Positions 23,864 through 32,675 of a stretch of DNA of 41,980 nt are shown in pieces. The position numbers and the translations under genes were made by a program. Within the stretch, counting starts at the first letter, position 1. Each line of letters opens with the position of its first letter. Source of the stretch: Clostridia bacterium (lineage in GTDB: Bacteria; Bacillota; Clostridia; Oscillospirales; CAG-272); assembly GCA_017503325.1 (NCBI GenBank), contig JAFVTI010000010.1, forward strand, positions 1-41,980. Reading direction: 5' to 3'. The notes under the pieces are model-generated. The model worked only from the letters and a program-made list of their open reading frames with translations, was not told where the DNA came from and made no database searches.

Positions 23864-24664
23864 ATGGATACATCTACCAAAATACTCATCGCCGACGAAA
23901 ATTCCGCACAGCGCGCAACGCTCAAGGAGGGGCTTTTGCGCCTGGGCTATCGCTATATTGAAGAGGCTTCCAACGGGGAAGAGGCCCTTTCCAAGATCAA
24001 CCGCTACCATCCCGACGTTGCGCTGATCGACGTTTGGCTTTCCAAGCTGGACGGGATCGGCGTGATTCGCAGCTGTCGCCAGCTTGATCTCTCGCCCGAC
24101 TCCGCGCCCGCGTTTATCATCACCTCTCCCGTCTCCAATCAGAATCTGTTCATCCAGGCCATGGGGGCAGGCGCGTCACTCTGTCTGATCAAGCCCATCA
24201 ATCCCATCAGCCTTTCGGATCACTTGCGCGACCTGGATCGCAGCAGAGAAGGGGGCACGGCAAAGGTGCCGGCGCAGCCCGCAACTCCTCGGGAGATCGA
24301 CGACCGCACGCCGGATATTGAGACGCAGGTGACCAAGATCATTCATCAGATCGGCGTACCCGCGCATATCAAGGGCTATCAGTACCTGCGCACTGCCATT
24401 CTGCTGACAGTCAACGACTCGGATATCATCAATTCGGTCACCAAGGTGCTGTATCCCAGCGTGGCCAAGAAGTATCAGACCACCACCAGCCGCGTCGAGC
24501 GCGCCATCCGCCACGCCATCGAGGTCGCGTGGGACAGAGGCGACGTGGATACGCTGAACAGTTATTTTGGGTACACCATTCAAAATAACAGAGGAAAGCC
24601 CACGAATTCAGAGTTTATCGCCATGATTGCGGATAATCTGAGGCTCAAATATAAGCTGTATTAA
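23864..24664 (+). CDS. spo0A: Spo0A, master regulator of sporulation
   Basis: 266 residues from ATG 23864 behind ACAGGAGGAC. The receiver domain has ILIADEN (acidic pocket), [13 protein letters not shown] with the phospho-acceptor Asp, and the conserved Lys in CLIKPIN. A short linker leads to the effector domain, where [34 protein letters not shown] and [10 protein letters not shown] match the very conserved Spo0A DNA-binding region that reads 0A boxes. This indicates a spore-forming or recently spore-forming lineage. It is a single gene with its own promoter and terminator; spoIVB, often nearby in other genomes, is not present here. Confidence 0.92.
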   Translation: MDTSTKILIADENSAQRATLKEGLLRLGYRYIEEASNGEEALSKINRYHPDVALIDVWLSKLDGIGVIRSCRQLDLSPDSAPAFIITSPVSNQNLFIQAMGAGASLCLIKPINPISLSDHLRDLDRSREGGTAKVPAQPATPREIDDRTPDIETQVTKIIHQIGVPAHIKGYQYLRTAILLTVNDSDIINSVTKVLYPSVAKKYQTTTSRVERAIRHAIEVAWDRGDVDTLNSYFGYTIQNNRGKPTNSEFIAMIADNLRLKYKLY

Positions 24665-24667
24665 AAA

Positions 24668-24706
24668 AACGCCGTGACGGTATTCCGTCACGGCGCTCTG
24701 TTTTTA
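24668..24706. terminator. bidirectional terminator
   Basis: CGCCGTGACGG / CCGTCACGGCG, 11-bp stem with TATT loop, between convergent spo0A and the M48 protease gene; A- and T-runs flank it. Confidence 0.85.
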
Positions 24707-25936
24707 ATCTTTGTTTTCCAGCTGCTTTTCCACCGCGGCGATTCTTTCGGCGAGCGGGGGATGGGAGTAGTCCATCAGCACATCCAGGCGGGCGGGAGCG
24801 AGGTGTGCGAAGTTTTCGCGCGCCAGCTTTTTGAGCGCGGTGATCATGGCAGGGCCGTAGCCTTCCTTGACCGCCTGCGCGTCGGCCTTATACTCGGCAG
24901 CGCGGCTGCGGGCGTTCATGATCATACCGGTCAGCGGCTGCACAAGGCCCAGCACGCAACCGACCAGGATATAGGCAAAGCCGTAGTTGACCTCGGTAAA
25001 ACCGAACGAGGTGTGCAAAATGGGCTCGCGGACGGCGATCCACACCATCACGCCCATCAGCAAAAGGTTACCGATGTTCAGGATCTGCCCCTTGAGCACG
25101 TCCTTGTGCAGTCCGTGGCCAAGCTCGTGCGCAAATACCGCGCAGATCTCGTCGGGGGTCATGGCGTTGACCAGGTTGTCGTAGAGCACGATGGTCTTCA
25201 TCTTGCCAAAGCCTGTAAAGTAGGCGTTGAGTTTGGTGGTGCGGCGGGAGGCGTCCATGACCTCGATCGCCTTGACCTTGTAGCCGTGCTTGGTCAAAAG
25301 CTCCATGAGTCTGTCCTTGAGCTCACCGTCCTCTAAGGGCGTGAACTTGTTGCCGATGCGGCTGAAGATGGGGTACATGAACGAAATGAACAGCGAGAAG
25401 AGGAACATAGCAGCGGCAAAGGCCACGATCATCCAGTCGCCAAGCCAGAGGTGAATGCCGAGCAGCAGCATGGCAAGGGCGAGGGAGAGGAACAGCTCCA
25501 GCGAGTTGGAGCGGATCTGGTCAAAGATAAAGGTTTTGATTGTGGTACGGTTGAAGCCGTATTTCTGCTCAATGACCATGTTGAACAGATAGCTGCGCAC
25601 GATGCCGGGGATCAGATTGACCAGCAGATCAAGGACAATGACCGAGAACAGCTGCATAAACCAGTTTTCGACAGGGAAGAGCGAGGCAGCCCAAGCATAT
25701 GCGTTGGTGGCCAGCAGCACAAGAGAAATGACTGCGCTGATGCAGATGAAGATCAGCGACAGGCGGGATTTCTCGCGGCTGTAGCGTTTCCAGTTTTCAT
25801 AGGTTTCAGCGTCGTAGACGTCAGCAAGATTGGCGGGCGTGGGATTGTTTGCAGAGCGCATCTCCACGATGCCGAGTACGATCCGGTAAGCCGTGCTGAG
25901 CAGCACGGTCAGGATAATGATGAGTTTGGTTACCAT
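24704..25936 (-). CDS. M48-family membrane metalloprotease (Ste24/CAAX protease-like)
   Basis: 410 residues with about five hydrophobic helices, including an N-terminal one and pairs around LFSVIVLDLLVNLIPG and LELFLSLALAMLLLG. The zinc site is AVFAHELGHGLHKDVL (HELGH about residue 271), with the third ligand Glu in SRAAEYKADAQAV. The long N-terminal membrane region and length are typical of Ste24/CAAX-prenyl-protease-1-like enzymes, which in bacteria take part in membrane protein quality control. Monocistronic. Confidence 0.85.
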   Translation of the reverse strand: MVTKLIIILTVLLSTAYRIVLGIVEMRSANNPTPANLADVYDAETYENWKRYSREKSRLSLIFICISAVISLVLLATNAYAWAASLFPVENWFMQLFSVIVLDLLVNLIPGIVRSYLFNMVIEQKYGFNRTTIKTFIFDQIRSNSLELFLSLALAMLLLGIHLWLGDWMIVAFAAAMFLFSLFISFMYPIFSRIGNKFTPLEDGELKDRLMELLTKHGYKVKAIEVMDASRRTTKLNAYFTGFGKMKTIVLYDNLVNAMTPDEICAVFAHELGHGLHKDVLKGQILNIGNLLLMGVMVWIAVREPILHTSFGFTEVNYGFAYILVGCVLGLVQPLTGMIMNARSRAAEYKADAQAVKEGYGPAMITALKKLARENFAHLAPARLDVLMDYSHPPLAERIAAVEKQLENKD

Positions 25937-25965
25937 AATTGACCTCTGTATGTATTTGATAGTTC

Positions 25966-25994
25966 ATTATAGCATGCTTTAGAGGGAAATGCAA
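25966..25994 (-). promoter_or_regulatory. promoter of the M48 protease gene
   Basis: TTGCAT, 17 bp, TATAAT on the minus strand. Confidence 0.7.
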
Positions 25995-26007
25995 GGGAAT
26001 TGAGAAA

Positions 26008-26042
26008 AAGAAAGAGAGAGAACGACGTTCTCTCTCTTTTTG
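26008..26042. terminator. terminator after the DHHW gene
   Basis: AAAGAGAGAGAAC / GTTCTCTCTCTTT with a GAC loop and T-run. It serves the minus-strand acyltransferase pair. Confidence 0.8.
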
Positions 26043-26047
26043 TAAGT

Positions 26048-27169
26048 TTACTTCATCTCAGAGCTTGCGTTGAGCACCAGCGTGCTGTACAGGAACAGAA
26101 CGTCTGCGTTGTCAAAGTTGACGCCCATGAGCAGCAGCTGAGGGATCTGATAACGGGTATCGATGACCGTGATCTTTGCGTAGTCGTCGATCATCAGCGG
26201 GATGATGCTGCGGCCGTAGGAGTCACGGAAGATGACCAGCTCCTTATCGGTCTTTGCATTGGGGTTCTCGATGACCAGCTTTGCGATCTCACCGCCAAGG
26301 AACATATCGTAAGCGTCCTTACCGTGTGCTCTCTCCATATCGTAGATAGAGCCGGGCTTGTTCTTTTCGAAGTTGAACACGGTCACGTGCTCCATGTTCT
26401 CATTGGTGTAGTAGGTGATGGTCTCGGGCTTGAGCGGCTTGGGTGCGCGGCCTGCGTAAACACCGTAGAAGGGAACGTCCAGCGTGTTTTCTACGTAAGT
26501 GCTGTTGTGATTGCCGCCCATGCCGTCTACCAGCAGCTTTGCAACGTCGATCAGATACTTCTGATTCCAGTGTGTATCAGATGCGTAGTAGTCGCTTGCC
26601 TCCAGGGCACCGGTAATATCGATGTACTCGGCAAATTCAACGCTGCCAAGCATCTTTTCGATAAACTCGTTGTAGTCCATGGAGAGGTATCCGTTCTGCT
26701 CGGAAAGGAAGTAGCCCTTGTCGGGGATGATCGAGATATAGGGGGTGATACCCTTCTTTTCAAGATAAGTCTTGTAGATAAAGGTGATACGATCGGCTGC
26801 ATGTGCGATCGATTCCTCGTCGATCTCCTCCTGCATCTCGCCTGCAATGCCGTCTACGACGTAAACGCCGTCCTTGTCCTTCTGCAAAAAGACGTTGGAG
26901 CCGACCCATGCCTTGACGTTACGGAAGAAATCTCTGAAGGGGAAGTTGTCGGGGGTGTAGTTGTCGTCGAACTGCTTCATAAAGCTCTCGCCGTATTCCA
27001 GTCCGTCCTTCATGATGGATTCCAGCGTCACCTCGGGGAACTTTGCGGGCTCACGGCGCTCGCTGTCCAGAAATTCTGCTTTGGGAAGAAGAAGGAAAAG
27101 TGCGCAGAAGCCGAATACCATGATAGCCATGACGGCACAGTTCAGAATATTTTTGATTTTTGTACTCAT
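26048..27169 (-). CDS. DHHW/AlgJ-like SGNH protein
   Basis: 373 residues with an N-terminal signal anchor (VMAIMVFGFCALFLLL) and an extracellular domain. YYASDTHWNQKYL (about residues 192-205) is the DxHW signature of DHHW/AlgJ/AlgX proteins, and VIFRDSYGRSIIP carries the expected Ser. These proteins accept acyl groups from an MBOAT partner and place them on an extracellular polysaccharide. The partner is encoded 18 bp upstream in the same operon. The target polymer is unknown; the surface-polymer genes at 7.4-16 kb are a candidate source. Confidence 0.75.
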   Translation of the reverse strand: MSTKIKNILNCAVMAIMVFGFCALFLLLPKAEFLDSERREPAKFPEVTLESIMKDGLEYGESFMKQFDDNYTPDNFPFRDFFRNVKAWVGSNVFLQKDKDGVYVVDGIAGEMQEEIDEESIAHAADRITFIYKTYLEKKGITPYISIIPDKGYFLSEQNGYLSMDYNEFIEKMLGSVEFAEYIDITGALEASDYYASDTHWNQKYLIDVAKLLVDGMGGNHNSTYVENTLDVPFYGVYAGRAPKPLKPETITYYTNENMEHVTVFNFEKNKPGSIYDMERAHGKDAYDMFLGGEIAKLVIENPNAKTDKELVIFRDSYGRSIIPLMIDDYAKITVIDTRYQIPQLLLMGVNFDNADVLFLYSTLVLNASSEMK

Positions 27170-27187
27170 GTTACTTGACCTCCTTGT

Positions 27188-28585
27188 TTAGAATCTGAAG
27201 TAGAGGAAGGGGTTGGAGGAGGAGTCGACCAGGAAAGCGGTGACTACCACAAGCAGGCATACCAGCATGATGGGCTCCAGCACGTTTACCACCTTGCCAA
27301 GCTTTGCAGAGGTGGAGAGCTTGGTTGCCAGGCTCTTTACCAGAGGCGTTGCACCAACCAGCGCAAGGATCAGCAGCACTGCGTAGTTGCGCAGGAAGTA
27401 GAGCGTCTCTGCAGATGCGAAGGGAATGCCGCCCGCACCGAACAGACCGCCGATGTAGGTGAATGCTTCACCCATTGTGGGGATCTGGAATACGATAAAG
27501 CTGGTGATTACGGCAAACAGAATATAAACGCGGCTGAGCACGTGGCTCTTTTCCAGGTACTTGAGCAGGAAGAACTTCTCGATCACCAGCAGGACGCCGA
27601 AGAACAGGCCCCAGATGATGAAGTTCCAGGATGCGCCATGCCAGAAGCCGGTGAACATCCAGACTGCAAAAATATTGATCAACCAACGCCACTTGGGAAC
27701 GCGGTTACCGCCAAGCGGAATGTAGAGGTAATCACGGAACCAAGAGCCCAGGGACATATGCCAGCGGCGCCAGAATTCGGTTGCGCTGCGGGAAATGAAG
27801 GGGTAGTTGAAGTTCTCCAGAAAGTGGAAGCCGAAGATCTTGCCAAGACCGATGGCCATATCCGAATAGCCGGAGAAGTCGAAGTAGATATAAAGCGCAA
27901 TGGAAATACCGTAGATCCAGTACATCAGCACGGTCTTTTCCTCGGCAGCATAGATCAGCTCGCTCAGATCGTACATCGAGTTTGCGATCAGCACCTTCTT
28001 GGCAAGACCGAGAATGAAGCGGCGAGTACCCTCGCCCGCCATGGTAAAGCTGTGGGTACGGGTCTCCAGCTCGCGGGCAACGTCGGAATAACGAACGATA
28101 GGACCTGCGATCAGCTGGGGGAACATGGCAATGTAAGCAGCCAGGTTGATGGGGTTCTTCTGCGCCTTTTCACCGCGGTACACGTCTACGACGTAGCTGA
28201 TGATCTGGAAGGTGTAGAAGCTGATACCGATGGGGAGCACGATCTTGAGCAGGGGGATCGAAAGGCCCGTGATCGCGTTGAAGTTTTCAATAAAGAAGTC
28301 GGTGTACTTGAAGTACAGCATAAAGGAGATGATCGAAGCAACGGCGAAGAACAAAAAGACCTTGGAGATTTTTTTGCCGCGGAAGCGCTCGATCAGAAGA
28401 CCGAAAACGTAACCCAGCGCAATTGCCAGCACCATCATTGCCGCATACTTAACGCCGCCCCATGCATAGAAGAACAGGCTGAACAGCAGAAGCACTGCGT
28501 TTTTCAGCTTCTTGGGCGCAATGAAATACAGAAGTATGATTGCGGGGATGAAGAAATATAAGAAGGATATACTTGAGAAAAGCAT
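27188..28585 (-). CDS. MBOAT O-acyltransferase (AlgI/DltB-like)
   Basis: 465 residues, about 11 hydrophobic helices. Family blocks: LFSSISFLYFFIPAI at the start, FWRRWHMSLGSWFRDYLYIPLGGNRV, and GFWHGASWNFIIWG containing the catalytic His. AlgI-like enzymes move acetyl or other acyl groups across the membrane to an SGNH partner for O-acylation of polysaccharide. The gene directly precedes its DHHW partner. Ribosome site AGGAGCG. An upstream hairpin separates it from the lipoprotein gene. Confidence 0.9.
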   Translation of the reverse strand: MLFSSISFLYFFIPAIILLYFIAPKKLKNAVLLLFSLFFYAWGGVKYAAMMVLAIALGYVFGLLIERFRGKKISKVFLFFAVASIISFMLYFKYTDFFIENFNAITGLSIPLLKIVLPIGISFYTFQIISYVVDVYRGEKAQKNPINLAAYIAMFPQLIAGPIVRYSDVARELETRTHSFTMAGEGTRRFILGLAKKVLIANSMYDLSELIYAAEEKTVLMYWIYGISIALYIYFDFSGYSDMAIGLGKIFGFHFLENFNYPFISRSATEFWRRWHMSLGSWFRDYLYIPLGGNRVPKWRWLINIFAVWMFTGFWHGASWNFIIWGLFFGVLLVIEKFFLLKYLEKSHVLSRVYILFAVITSFIVFQIPTMGEAFTYIGGLFGAGGIPFASAETLYFLRNYAVLLILALVGATPLVKSLATKLSTSAKLGKVVNVLEPIMLVCLLVVVTAFLVDSSSNPFLYFRF

Positions 28586-28616
28586 CTTTTTCGCTCCTGT
28601 AATATCTGAAATATAG

Positions 28617-28650
28617 GGGCTGCTTCCATGAATGGGAACAGCCCCGATTT
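28617..28650 (-). terminator. hairpin between lipoprotein and MBOAT genes
   Basis: GGGGCTG..TTCC / GGGAACAGCCCC, one bulge, 6-nt loop. U-run weak on the minus strand. It probably limits read-through from the lipoprotein gene. Confidence 0.55.
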
Positions 28651-28667
28651 GTTTATCTGATCAACAA

Positions 28668-29405
28668 TTACTGAGCAAAGGTGTGCTCAACAACAATGGA
28701 AGAACCCTCAACGGTGGTAGCAAAGCTTGCGGTGAAGGGATCAACTACGCCGCCAAACTCAACAGCACCCCAAACGACTACCAGGTAGTCACCGGGCATC
28801 TTAGCGATGACCAGCTTCTCGGGAGCACCGCAGATCCACTGACGAGCCAGGATGTTGTCCTTGATAGCGGTAGCCATAGCGTCAACGTCTGCGCTGTTGG
28901 TGAAGTGAACTGCATAGCAGTTGAAAACGTTGATGTTCATCATGTTGAACATGGAAGCTGCATCGTCCTGCTTGGAGATGTCAGCGGTGGGGTAGCCAAG
29001 GTTTGCATCGTAGTCGCCGTCCTCAAGAGCAACGAACTTAGCGGGACCCTCGGGATTGGTGGTCTCAAAGTTGTAGGGGTTACCGCCGCAAACGTACAGC
29101 ATGGTATCCTCGGTAGCATTTGCATTGTAAGCATCCATGAGCAGCTTGAGCAGCTCTTCAGCAGACTTGTAAGCCAGCTCTGCGGGAGCAGCAGTGGTGG
29201 TTTCCTCAGTAGTGGTGGAGCTGTCAGCCTCGGTCTCAGCAGAGGTGCCTGCTTCGGTTTCAGCGGAGGTGCCTGCCTCGGTCTTTGCTTCGGTGGTCGC
29301 TTCTGCGTCGGTGGTGTTTTCATTAGAGGGCTCTTGGGTATCGCAAGCAACGAGTGCCATAGCGAGCATCATAAGTGCAAGAGTGATTGCAAGAATCTTT
29401 TTCAT
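28668..29405 (-). CDS. lipoprotein with Thr/Glu-rich linker
   Basis: 245 residues behind AAGGAG. The lipobox is LVAC (Cys21). Residues 22-75 are a low-complexity TEA/TSAETEA linker, so the folded C-terminal domain (about 80-245) stands away from the membrane. That domain contains AIKDNILARQWICGAPEKLVIAKMPGDYLVVVWG, which recalls DUF4358 lipoproteins found near MBOAT genes. It follows the anti-sigma gene by 41 bp on the same strand, so it could be part of that operon. Function unknown. Confidence 0.7.
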   Translation of the reverse strand: MKKILAITLALMMLAMALVACDTQEPSNENTTDAEATTEAKTEAGTSAETEAGTSAETEADSSTTTEETTTAAPAELAYKSAEELLKLLMDAYNANATEDTMLYVCGGNPYNFETTNPEGPAKFVALEDGDYDANLGYPTADISKQDDAASMFNMMNINVFNCYAVHFTNSADVDAMATAIKDNILARQWICGAPEKLVIAKMPGDYLVVVWGAVEFGGVVDPFTASFATTVEGSSIVVEHTFAQ

Positions 29406-29446
29406 TTTGTGTTTCTCCTTGTAAATAGTGTTTGTTATTTTTATTT

Positions 29447-29980
29447 TTATTTTTCAATGTGAACGTACCACTCGCCCTCGATCAGTGACAATACGATGTC
29501 AAAGCCGCGATTGGTGGTAATGGTGTAGGTGTCGGCGGCAGTTTCGGGCATCACAAAGATGGTGACCTGTCCGCGCAACTTTTGGTTTTGTTCTATGGGC
29601 TCGGTTGAGCCGTCTGAATTCACGATGGCAATGGTGCCCTCCGTGAAAGAAAGAGAGGTGGATCTTGAAAAGTCAAGACTGAGCTCGGGAATATTTTCCC
29701 AAGGGGATTCAGATGCCTGGCTGAAGGGCTGAGCGGAGCGCGCAGTGACCACGGGGGTGGGCTGTGTGCCAAGCTTTGTGCCGTCCATGCTGACGCTGCC
29801 GGTCAGTGCTCCGAAGGTAAGGCCAACTGCCAGCACCAGGCAGGCAGCAAGACCGCCTAAGCGGATGGCAACCGTTTGCCACTTGACCGAGCGGGTCGCA
29901 GGCTTTCTGACTTTCGCCGCCTCAATAATGAGATCATCGTCTATATAGGACATAGACATGGCGATTTTTTCTTGTTTCAT
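29447..29980 (-). CDS. membrane protein, probable anti-sigma factor
   Basis: 177 residues. A short cytoplasmic N-terminus (SYIDDDLIIEAAKVRK), one membrane helix at about 38-60 (IRLGGLAACLVLAVGLTFGAL) and an extracellular beta-rich domain. The order sigma gene then this gene with 14 bp between them, and the topology, fit an anti-sigma factor for the ECF sigma upstream. There is no zinc-binding (ZAS) motif, so the call relies on context. Confidence 0.6.
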   Translation of the reverse strand: MKQEKIAMSMSYIDDDLIIEAAKVRKPATRSVKWQTVAIRLGGLAACLVLAVGLTFGALTGSVSMDGTKLGTQPTPVVTARSAQPFSQASESPWENIPELSLDFSRSTSLSFTEGTIAIVNSDGSTEPIEQNQKLRGQVTIFVMPETAADTYTITTNRGFDIVLSLIEGEWYVHIEK

Positions 29981-29994
29981 GAATGCTTCCTTTA

Positions 29995-30549
29995 CTACGT
30001 ATCGTAGCCGCGTTCTTCCAGAAACTCTTTGAGACTCTGGCGGGTGCGGTGCAATACGGATTTCACTTTTGATTGGGTGGCTCCGAAGGCGTCAGCAATG
30101 TCGCCAACGGAGTCGTTATAGAAATAACGGCGAACGAACATCTGTCTTGCCTCTGCCGGCTTGGTGCGAAGGAAATCGCTGATCAGGCGACCAAGCTCCT
30201 CGGCACTTTGTTGCTCGGCTACGGTGTCGGGTATGTATTCATCCAGCTCGTTAAGAGAAAGAACGAACTCACCACCACCGCGCTTTGCAGCGTGATTGGC
30301 CTTATGCCGGTTGATGGCGAGGTTTCGGGTCAGACGACCCAGGTAGGCCCCGAGGGCCTCCGGCCGAGCAGGTGGGATAGAGTTCCATGCGGCAAGATAC
30401 GTGTCGTTGACACATTCTTCGCTGTCCTCGTGGGACTCCAGGATGTTAAGCGCAATCTTGTGGCAGTAGCTGCCGTATCTGCGCGCCGTGTGATCGATTG
30501 CCGATTCATCCCGTTGCCAATACAGCTCTACAATTTCACTGTCTTGCAT
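29995..30549 (-). CDS. ECF-type RNA polymerase sigma factor
   Basis: 184 residues from ATG 30549 behind GGGAGG; the four-codon longer form lacks spacing. Region 2 reads ARRYGSYCHKIALNILESHEDSEECVNDTYLAAWN, and region 4 RQMFVRRYFYNDSVGDIADAFGATQSKVKSVLHRTRQSL. These are the two domains of group 4 sigma factors. It directs polymerase to a small stress or envelope regulon, held inactive by the membrane protein encoded 14 bp downstream. Confidence 0.88.
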   Translation of the reverse strand: MQDSEIVELYWQRDESAIDHTARRYGSYCHKIALNILESHEDSEECVNDTYLAAWNSIPPARPEALGAYLGRLTRNLAINRHKANHAAKRGGGEFVLSLNELDEYIPDTVAEQQSAEELGRLISDFLRTKPAEARQMFVRRYFYNDSVGDIADAFGATQSKVKSVLHRTRQSLKEFLEERGYDT

Positions 30550-30690
30550 GGTTCCTCCCATCTGCTCAAATTAACTCCACACCTATATACACAACTTTTT
30601 TTGGCCGCGGTTGCAAATTTGAGCGAAATTTTTGAAAAATTTTTTGAAAAGTTTTTCGTGTATTTTTGCAAAAGCAAAACGCTACCTTTT

Positions 30691-30719
30691 ATTATAACAT
30701 ATAAAGCGGGGAATTTCAA
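30691..30719 (-). promoter_or_regulatory. promoter of the sigma/anti-sigma operon
   Basis: TTGAAA, 17 bp, TATAAT on the minus strand, about 140 bp before the start codon. The long leader is T-rich and without an obvious fold. Confidence 0.6.
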
Positions 30720-30944
30720 TAGATTTGGGCGGGAAATATGGAGGGGGAGAGAAAAAAGCAAAGTATTTTACTTTGTGCACTTTGGTTTTGCATGAAATTG
30801 CAGCTTGGCGCGTAACGGGGGACGGCTTATCATTGACCGTTTGCAGGGGACGGCGCCCACGACGTCCCGCAGATCAACAAACCGAATAGGGGAGAAAATA
30901 CGATTGGAAAGCGAAAGATTTCGTAGGGCGGGGGCTTGCTCCCG

Positions 30945-31030
30945 CAGCACAAGTAAGCGAATAACTGCGGGGACGGATCCATGTTACGTTGAGGCGACCC
31001 AAGGTCGCAGCAATGTAACTTGGTTCCGTC
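30945..31030. repeat. imperfect palindrome
   Basis: GGACGGATCCATGTTAC ... GTAACTTGGTTCCGTCC arms around AGGCGACCCAAGGTCGC. It lies in the 740-bp gene-free stretch after the sigma operon promoter, which otherwise holds only GC-rich short hairpins and repeat copy R1. Related to the GTAACAG palindromes further on. Confidence 0.55.
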
Positions 31031-31069
31031 CACCTGTTACGCGCGCGGATTACTTGCCGGATTATTTCA

Positions 31070-31290
31070 AAAATCGAAAAATTTTAGATAATATTTTTGC
31101 AGGGAAGATTATTAAGAGGCGGCGGACGATGAAAAGTGACAAAATAATATGGCATAAAAGCAAAAAAAGGCCCCGAGGGAGCGGATGCTCGCCTCGGGGC
31201 TGGGTGTGTATAGATTTGTTATGATTGGGCAAATAAGCAGGGAACAGTATCGGCTTGTCCGCCCCGCCCAGCCGCAAAGCGCCGGGGGAC
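31070..31290. repeat. island repeat copy R1 (diverged)
   Basis: Shares GGAAGATTAT-AAGAGG, the hairpin AGGCCCCGAGG...CCTCGGGGCT (31168-31201), GGGTGTGTATAGATTTGTTA and AGCAGGGAACAG with copies R2 and R3, in the same orientation. On the minus strand the hairpin is followed by TTTTTTT, so it can end transcription of the lipoprotein gene. Confidence 0.65.
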
Positions 31291-31296
31291 AAAGAA

Positions 31297-31968
31297 CTAT
31301 TCACCGTTCACTTGCTCATAACTGTCCGCAATATCGGTAATGATTAAGGATTCTTTATCAATAAAGACATAGGTGAAATTTTCTTGCTCGTCTATCAAGC
31401 GAACGATGTAGTGCGTTTGGTTGTAAATCATATCTTCCACAACATATTCGTCATTAAATTGTGAATACGTCATTTCTTGTAAGGAGAAGTTTTGCTTGAG
31501 TTGGTTAATCTCCTGTGCTGAGTGCCTGTAAACCTTTGAATTGTCTACAAAAAAATGGGCATTCGGAAAAATGGGAGAAGCTATTAGGGTTTCAGGTTCA
31601 TCCTTGATTTTTGTTAAAACTATTTTTTCTCCAGAATCAAGGTTCAACACAAGCTTTGTACATGAGGGATAGTTGACATAATACTTACCGGAGTATAGAA
31701 CCGACATATACGCAACATCATAGATATCTCGCCATGTTGAGATTTCAAATCGACCTTGTCCCCAAGATAAGAAAGCTTGTTGCTCCGTCCCATCAGAAGA
31801 TGTAATAAGCACATAATCGCAATTATGCCATGAGTTAATGCAAATTTGGTCTCCATTTGCCAGTGTTCCCTCATAGACACCGAATTGCGGCATTTGCCAA
31901 GGTGCTGAACAAGAGCACACTGTTAAGGCAATGATTATTGTTAATCCCAATATGAAAAATTGTTTCAT
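31297..31968 (-). CDS. lipoprotein of unknown function
   Basis: 223 residues from ATG 31968 behind AGAGAGGACT. The signal ends in a lipobox-like TVCSC. The mature part is beta-rich and Tyr/Asp-rich (GVYEGTLANGDQICINSWHNC, YVFIDKESLIITDIADSY). No family recognised. It lies at the left edge of the AT-rich island between repeat R1 and a short palindrome, and its base composition matches the island. It could be an orphan immunity or accessory lipoprotein; this is only a guess from position. Confidence 0.6.
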   Translation of the reverse strand: MKQFFILGLTIIIALTVCSCSAPWQMPQFGVYEGTLANGDQICINSWHNCDYVLITSSDGTEQQAFLSWGQGRFEISTWRDIYDVAYMSVLYSGKYYVNYPSCTKLVLNLDSGEKIVLTKIKDEPETLIASPIFPNAHFFVDNSKVYRHSAQEINQLKQNFSLQEMTYSQFNDEYVVEDMIYNQTHYIVRLIDEQENFTYVFIDKESLIITDIADSYEQVNGE

Positions 31969-32008
31969 ATAGTCCTCTCTTTCATTCAATGACCCAGATC
32001 ATAATAGA

Positions 32009-32030
32009 GCACAGGGGAGGCTCTCTGTGC
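32009..32030. repeat. short palindrome
   Basis: GCACAG-GGGAGGCTCT-CTGTGC, a variant of the GTAACAG-type palindromes in this island, located just upstream of the lipoprotein gene. Confidence 0.5.
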
Positions 32031-32060
32031 AACTATCTTGCTTTAGTGCTTGTTTTTCAG

Positions 32061-32504
32061 TTATGGCTGACCCTTTTTTAAGTAATCAAGTAAGTTTTGA
32101 TATCCGTCATCAAATTTTAATAGTTCTTCTTCAGCAATTGTTATTGACACAATAGGGATAACATATCCATCTCCAAATACTTTAGGCGCTACTACAAAGG
32201 TTATTTTGTCTCCAATTTTCAACTTGGTTTCAATTCCATTTGCTAATACAACGTCCATATTGCGGCCGGCAATAACAAAGCAATCATCCTCGAAATCAAC
32301 CGACATATCAGAAAATCCTATATATAATCGATTGCCTAAATTACCCTCTTCATTATTTGTGTAATTAACAAAATCCACAGTACCTGTTGCAACAATATAG
32401 TTATCACGATTGGAATAGTAATCTATTTTTTCATTAAATCCACATGCAGAAAAACCACCGGTTACTATTATGACAATGAGTGCAAAAATTATTATCTTTT
32501 TCAT
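32061..32504 (-). CDS. lipoprotein of unknown function
   Basis: 147 residues from ATG 32504 behind GAGGAGGTGT. Signal peptide ends GFSAC (Cys21). The mature part is a small beta-rich domain (NYIVATGTVDFVNYTNNEEGN, LKIGDKITFVVAPKVFGDGYVIPIVSI) that looks like an OB- or barwin-like barrel. No family recognised. AT-rich; flanked by palindromes at 32009 and 32529. Confidence 0.65.
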   Translation of the reverse strand: MKKIIIFALIVIIVTGGFSACGFNEKIDYYSNRDNYIVATGTVDFVNYTNNEEGNLGNRLYIGFSDMSVDFEDDCFVIAGRNMDVVLANGIETKLKIGDKITFVVAPKVFGDGYVIPIVSITIAEEELLKFDDGYQNLLDYLKKGQP

Positions 32505-32528
32505 ATATAACACCTCCTCAATCAATTG

Positions 32529-32555
32529 TGTAACAGGGGATGGCTCTCTGTTACA
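32529..32555. repeat. GTAACAG palindrome
   Basis: TGTAACAG-N11-CTGTTACA, perfect 8-bp arms, directly upstream of the lipoprotein ribosome site. Confidence 0.6.
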
Positions 32556-32675
32556 TTGCGCTATTGTACAGAATTGTTGTCTATATTGTAACATATTTTG
32601 GTTATATTGTCAAGATGTTGGAATATTGTACCAAATAGAGAAGAAGAGTAACCAAGCGCCGGGGGATTTGTAACC

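Noticed and set aside
26000..27178. 392-codon plus-strand open frame
   Set aside because: Antisense to the DHHW gene and starting inside its terminator.
30805..31224. 139-codon plus-strand open frame
   Set aside because: Runs through palindromes and repeat R1, with no ribosome site and a basic, low-complexity product; treated as non-coding.
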